From assembly GCA_036278875.1 (NCBI GenBank), contig DASUKF010000021.1, forward strand, positions 1 to 62,437: 62,437 bases of DNA. Direction: 5' to 3'. The position numbers and the translations under genes were made by a program. A model generated the notes under the pieces. That model had not been told where the DNA came from and did no database searches. It was given only the letters and a program-made list of their open reading frames with translations. This DNA comes from JANWLD01 sp036278875. GTDB taxonomy: Bacteria > Patescibacteriota > Saccharimonadia > Saccharimonadales > 2-12-FULL-41-12. Below are positions 59,026 through 62,437 of this stretch, one piece after another. Each line of letters begins with the position of its first letter. Position 1 is the first letter of the stretch.

Positions 59026-59875
59026 ACTGCTTATCAACCCCTCTACTAAAGCGGCGCTGGACAGGATAATCGCCAGCTCGCCGCATGCCATAGGCCTGCA
59101 GGGTGAAAAAGAAAGCGGGCGGGAGTGTATATCCCTATATATAGCTGCAAAGATGCTGGAAGTGGCTGAGCCTCGCCACTACCCCTATATGCATGTCGTA
59201 AAATGCAAACCCAAGGACGCTATAGATGACATACGCGAAGCTATAAGCTTTTTGAAACTTAAGATTCCCGGTGAAAGCAAAATCAGAAGATGCCTGGTTT
59301 TCTTATCTTTTGAAAACTTGGGCCATGAAGCACAAAACGCCCTCTTAAAATCATTGGAAGAGCCTCCAGCCGATACTGTGATTATAATTACCACCGATTC
59401 GCGCGGCAGTCTTTTGCCTACGACGGTTTCGCGTTTGTCGTGGGTGGATATCCTGCCCGTTAGCCTAAGCCAGGCGCAGGAATATTTCAAAAATAGTTAT
59501 GACAAGGAACATATAGAAAAAGTTTTTCTTTTGAGCGGCGGCAGACCGGCCATGACAATAAAACTTTTAAAAAATTATGATGAGCACCCGCTGGTCCAAT
59601 CAATAAATCAGGCCAAGGGAATACTGCAGGCGGACAGGTTCGAGCGCTTAGCGGCTATAGACAAACTTACCAAGGAAAAGGACTTTGACATAGAGATTTT
59701 CATGGATTCACTATCCAAAATTTTGGAAACCATGTTAAAGAACCGTATAAATAAGAACAGTATTATAGATTACAGACTGCTCGCAAACCTAAAAAAGCTT
59801 ATGAGTGCCAAAGCTTCCCGGCGCTACAATACCAACCAGAAATTGCTTTTAGCCGATTTATTCTACGGGCTGTAA
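59018..59875 (+). CDS. holB: DNA polymerase III delta' subunit (clamp-loader)
   Basis: 285 residues of the AAA+ clamp-loader fold. HEAQNALLKSLEEPPADTVIIITT is the delta'/DnaX signature. The P-loop position reads GEKESGRE, lacking the Lys-Thr, and the SRC arginine-finger motif reads SRL; loss of ATPase motifs is normal for delta'. No zinc-binding cysteines are seen. Could alternatively be a DnaX-like paralogue, but length favours delta'. Confidence 0.85.
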   Translation: MDRLLINPSTKAALDRIIASSPHAIGLQGEKESGRECISLYIAAKMLEVAEPRHYPYMHVVKCKPKDAIDDIREAISFLKLKIPGESKIRRCLVFLSFENLGHEAQNALLKSLEEPPADTVIIITTDSRGSLLPTTVSRLSWVDILPVSLSQAQEYFKNSYDKEHIEKVFLLSGGRPAMTIKLLKNYDEHPLVQSINQAKGILQADRFERLAAIDKLTKEKDFDIEIFMDSLSKILETMLKNRINKNSIIDYRLLANLKKLMSAKASRRYNTNQKLLLADLFYGL

Positions 59876-59884
59876 GCATAAAAA

Positions 59885-59893
59885 TGATATAAT
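59885..59893 (+). promoter_or_regulatory. extended -10 of the TPR gene (leaderless arrangement)
   Basis: A perfect TGaTATAAT ending 8 bases before the ATG. Confidence 0.65.
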
Positions 59894-59901
59894 CAGGGCT
59901 T

Positions 59902-60558
59902 ATGTACGAATTGTTACTGCTAGCCGTATTTGCCGCCGTCGTGCTCCGTACGTTCCAGATAGACGAAACCGAAGCAGATGACCTTCCACACAAGATAAGT
60001 ACCCGGATAGGCCGCCTATGGGACATAGTTCACCAGGGCATGCGCGAAAACCGCCTGGTCAGGGCTGAAAAAGCCTTGCTTGCGATACTGAAGATAGACC
60101 AAAAAAACGCAGCCGCGTACAACCGCCTCGGCATACTTTATGCCAAGCAGAAAGAGTATAAAGATGCGATAGATTGTTTTGAGATTGCCTGCAGCATCGA
60201 GCCGTCGGCATCGAGCCTGCATAATCTGGGCCTTGTTTATTATGAAACGGAAAATTACGAACGTGCCGCGACGGCTTTTGAAGAGGCGCTGAAACTGGAA
60301 GATAACATGGCCGCCAGGCATATTGCTCTTGCAAAAGCGCTTGAATATCTGGGTAACAACAAGTTGATGGTCACTCATCTGGAGCGTGCCGTAGAGATAG
60401 AACCTACCAAAGAATCATACAAGCTTCTTATCAATGCTTACCGCAAGACGAACGAAGAAGAAAAAGCCGACATTCTGGAGGACAAGATTTCCAAGCTTAT
60501 AACTACTCGTGCGAAGAAGCGGTTCCGTGTCCAGCGGGCCAAAAGAGTCGTGGTATAA
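59902..60558 (+). CDS. membrane-anchored tetratricopeptide-repeat protein
   Basis: 218 residues. An N-terminal hydrophobic segment (about 2-17) is followed by at least three TPR units (about 55-165), e.g. AAYNRLGILYAKQKEYKDAIDCFE and SLHNLGLVYYETENYERAATAFEEAL in register. The C-terminus is basic (RAKKRFRVQRAKR). TPRs bind partner proteins; the partner is not evident. It has its own extended -10 promoter. Confidence 0.85.
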   Translation: MYELLLLAVFAAVVLRTFQIDETEADDLPHKISTRIGRLWDIVHQGMRENRLVRAEKALLAILKIDQKNAAAYNRLGILYAKQKEYKDAIDCFEIACSIEPSASSLHNLGLVYYETENYERAATAFEEALKLEDNMAARHIALAKALEYLGNNKLMVTHLERAVEIEPTKESYKLLINAYRKTNEEEKADILEDKISKLITTRAKKRFRVQRAKRVVV

Positions 60559-60560
60559 GC

Positions 60561-60824
60561 TTAATCAAACCATTTCCATACAGGTATCATATACCGTGCC
60601 CATGAGCGCGCCGTTCTTCTATGAACCAGTCCGAAAGTGATGACCACTCCGGGTACGAATAGATAAAAACCGAACAAAAATGTCAGATAGAAAACAAAAG
60701 GCGGCAAAGTAAAAAGTATAACTCCACTTAGGATAAGTATTATGCTGCCGACAATGCAATGTATCAGCGCGGTTATTTTGAGCCAAGTATAGTCTATGTA
60801 TCTGGGCCTTTCCTGCCTCGTCAT
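60561..60824 (-). CDS. small two-helix membrane protein
   Basis: 87 residues on the minus strand with two or three hydrophobic segments (about 18-40, 42-65) and basic ends. Family not recognised. On the minus strand a TATAAT lies 9 bases before the ATG, which supports expression. Convergent with the TPR gene, with a 2-base gap. Confidence 0.6.
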   Translation of the reverse strand: MTRQERPRYIDYTWLKITALIHCIVGSIILILSGVILFTLPPFVFYLTFLFGFYLFVPGVVITFGLVHRRTARSWARYMIPVWKWFD

Positions 60825-60860
60825 ATGGCATACATTATATATTAAAATTTTTAGGATTTA

Positions 60861-60882
60861 CTGTTTTTTGCAGGAAAAACAG
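60861..60882. repeat. A/T-rich inverted repeat between divergent genes
   Basis: CTGTTTTT (60861-60868) and AAAAACAG (60875-60882) form an 8-bp stem with a 6-base loop. It sits between the divergent membrane-protein gene and glnA. It may be an operator or a transcript hairpin; no T-tract follows, so it is not called a terminator. Confidence 0.5.
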
Positions 60883-60951
60883 GCTTTAACGTCATATAAG
60901 TTATAGCTTATATATTCCATCATCAAAGATTAATAGTTTGTAATTGTTAGT

Positions 60952-61005
60952 TTGACAGCTCATTTACCCGTGGAATAAATTAAGCTTAAAGTAACGATGA
61001 GAGGG
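60952..61005 (+). promoter_or_regulatory. promoter and ribosome-binding site of glnA
   Basis: A perfect -35 TTGACA (60952-60957), 18-base spacer and TAAATT (60976-60981). GAGGG (61001-61005) lies 7 bases before the ATG. This is a conventional sigma-70-type promoter with a 25-base UTR. No sigma-54 motif was seen. Confidence 0.6.
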
Positions 61006-61012
61006 TTAAAAA

Positions 61013-62437
61013 ATGCAACAAGAAGCAAAATTAAAAAAATTTCTGGAGCTTACATATGATGAGCTTGAGGAATTGAACCTAGAAGCCCGCACAATAACCG
61101 ACCCGACAAAAGCCGAAAAAGAGCATACGGCCACGCTGAACCGTGAGAATGGGATCAAAGCCGTGACAGTCTGCTTTTCCAACATAGAAGGCAGACTTCA
61201 TATGCTGGATTATGACAAGAAATTCTTCTTAAAATCACTGGACAACCTTACTTTTGACGGCTCGTCCATCCGCGGTTTCAGCGAGCTGCACGAGTCTGAT
61301 TTGCGTCTAAGTATAGACTGGACCAGTCTGACATACCTGCCTTCGGACGTGTTCGGGCCGGGCAAAGTGGCCGTTTTTGCCAACATCGCGGATAAGGACG
61401 GCAAGCCGTATGAATCCGACTTCCGCGGGCGCTTGCAGGATTACTCCCGCAAAACCAAAACCTCGAAAGGCCTGGAAGGCTTCATGGCTCCAGAAATCGA
61501 GGGCTTTGTCCTTGATGGAATTGATGCTGAACAGCACTATAACAGACACAAAGGTTTTGCTTTGATGACTACGGGCGGTTATTACCATACCTTGCCCCTG
61601 GATAAGCTCCGCACGTTCATTGATACGGTAGCGGATGTACTGCGTTCTATGGGGTTCCAAAACGAAAAGGATCATCCGGAAGTCGCACCGTCCCAGTTTG
61701 AAAGTAACTTCTCATATACCGATGTCGTACGTGCCTGCGACCAAATAGTCCTTTACAAGCTTGTTTGCAGGCAGGTAGCACATAGCCTGGGTATGACAGC
61801 GACATTCCTGCCGAAACCTGTGCAGGGACTTAATGGCAACGGTATGCATGTTAACTTTTCACTGGCAAAAAACGGCAAAAACGCTTTTTATGACAAGGCC
61901 GGACGGGACAATCTTTCCAAATACGGCTGGGAAGTTATAGGCAAGATACTTAATCGGGCCACCGAAATATCCTTGATACTTAACTCCAGCGTCAATGCTT
62001 ACCGCAGGCTTGACCCGAACTACGAAGCCCCGAACCAGATAAAGGCATCAGCCCAGGACAGAGGCTCTATGGTACGCGTGCCTCTTGGCAACGAACGTTC
62101 GGCACGTATAGAAATAAGGTCCGTTTCGCCGGATGCAAGCCCTTACCTTATGATGTACACTGTCATGAAGATAGCCATAGAAGACAAAGTGCCTGCCAAT
62201 AGCACCCGCCGGCAAAGACTAAAGTTCTTGCCAGGCAACGTAAATGACGCTATACGCCAGTTCAGGGCAAGCACTTTCACGACGCAGGTTTTAGGCAGGT
62301 CCAGCAAAGCTAAATACCTTGAATACAAGGTCGCATCAGCACACCGAAACCCCAAGGAGCTAGGCGATATCATCAAAGAATCCGAGATACTGTATCACCA
62401 CGAAGTCACCAACCAGCACCTCTGGAGCATTTTCTAG
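61013..62437 (+). CDS. glnA: glutamine synthetase, type I
   Basis: ATP-dependent ligation of ammonia to glutamate. 474 residues, complete; the stop codon is the last base of the window. Motifs include FDGSSIRGFSELHESDL, HPEVAPSQFE, the ATP-site GLNGNGMHVNFS and the glutamate-site LGNERSARIEIR. The NLYDLP adenylylation site of beta-type enzymes is absent near residue 395, so control by GlnE is unlikely and it is closer to the alpha type. It would allow ammonia assimilation if glutamate is available. Confidence 0.95.
   Translation: MQQEAKLKKFLELTYDELEELNLEARTITDPTKAEKEHTATLNRENGIKAVTVCFSNIEGRLHMLDYDKKFFLKSLDNLTFDGSSIRGFSELHESDLRLSIDWTSLTYLPSDVFGPGKVAVFANIADKDGKPYESDFRGRLQDYSRKTKTSKGLEGFMAPEIEGFVLDGIDAEQHYNRHKGFALMTTGGYYHTLPLDKLRTFIDTVADVLRSMGFQNEKDHPEVAPSQFESNFSYTDVVRACDQIVLYKLVCRQVAHSLGMTATFLPKPVQGLNGNGMHVNFSLAKNGKNAFYDKAGRDNLSKYGWEVIGKILNRATEISLILNSSVNAYRRLDPNYEAPNQIKASAQDRGSMVRVPLGNERSARIEIRSVSPDASPYLMMYTVMKIAIEDKVPANSTRRQRLKFLPGNVNDAIRQFRASTFTTQVLGRSSKAKYLEYKVASAHRNPKELGDIIKESEILYHHEVTNQHLWSIF

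Noticed and set aside
60861..60882. Intrinsic terminator before glnA
   Set aside because: The stem is all A/T apart from its base and is not followed by a T-tract.
1..62437. UGA recoded to glycine or tryptophan, as in some CPR lineages
   Set aside because: Many complete genes end at TGA in the expected place, such as recG, hisG and hisH, with no in-frame TGA inside conserved domains.
1..62437. CRISPR arrays, insertion sequences, prophage or integration sites
   Set aside because: No spaced direct repeats, transposase, integrase or phage genes were seen; the only tRNA has no flanking attachment repeat.

Overview
The window reads as a chromosomal segment of a small-genome bacterium with standard stop codons. 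It carries the tyrS-recG region, a histidine operon, rpoBC, the str genes, a shikimate cluster, and the S10/spc/alpha ribosomal-protein superoperon. Several traits fit a Patescibacteria (CPR) lineage, perhaps near Saccharimonadia: uL30 is missing between rpsE and rplO, adk and map are missing next to secY, RpoB and RpoC are compact, and many short genes are unrecognisable. A FemAB-type transferase and a class A PBP suggest a Gram-positive-like wall. The placement is an inference. Histidine, shikimate, sulfate-reduction and glutamine-synthetase genes would be unusually rich for such a lineage.

Layout. 1-9.2 kb: class A PBP (minus), tyrS, recG, rsmD and FemAB (minus). 9.3-11.4 kb: an orphan gene, tRNA-Leu(UAG), a frameshifted alpha/beta hydrolase and a membrane protein (minus). 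11.4-16.2 kb: a His leader peptide and attenuator, then hisS-hisG-hisH-hisA-hisF-hisI-hisE. hisB, hisC and hisD are not in the window. 16.2-20.1 kb: tig, an orphan gene, CIRCE-clpP and a long orphan gene. 20.1-31.6 kb: rpoB, rpoC, rpsL, rpsG, fusA and orphans. 32-36.5 kb (minus): an AroA-AroK-AroE fusion, then aroD and aroC. 36.5-40.1 kb: a Cys leader peptide and attenuator, cysH, tuf, a patatin and an orphan. 40.1-57.1 kb: ribosomal-protein operons with secY, infA and rpoA. 57.1-62.4 kb: trpS, rluD, holB, a TPR protein and glnA.

Regulation is readable. Two amino-acid operons, his and cysH, each start with a short leader ORF rich in the matching codon, followed by a terminator and a perfectly complementary competing strand. 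This is the architecture of ribosome-mediated attenuation. clpP sits behind a perfect CIRCE operator. Many genes have a -10 box, often with an upstream TG, ending 6-9 bases before the start codon, which implies leaderless mRNAs. Ribosomal and biosynthetic operons instead use Shine-Dalgarno sites.

The most unusual protein observations are these: RpoC has lost all eight zinc-ligand cysteines with neighbouring residues intact; three shikimate enzymes are fused in AROM-like order; EF-G has NKIN in place of NKxD; and Lys/Ala-rich tails occur on many ribosomal proteins. All family assignments come from reading sequence and remembered family motifs; no searches were run.
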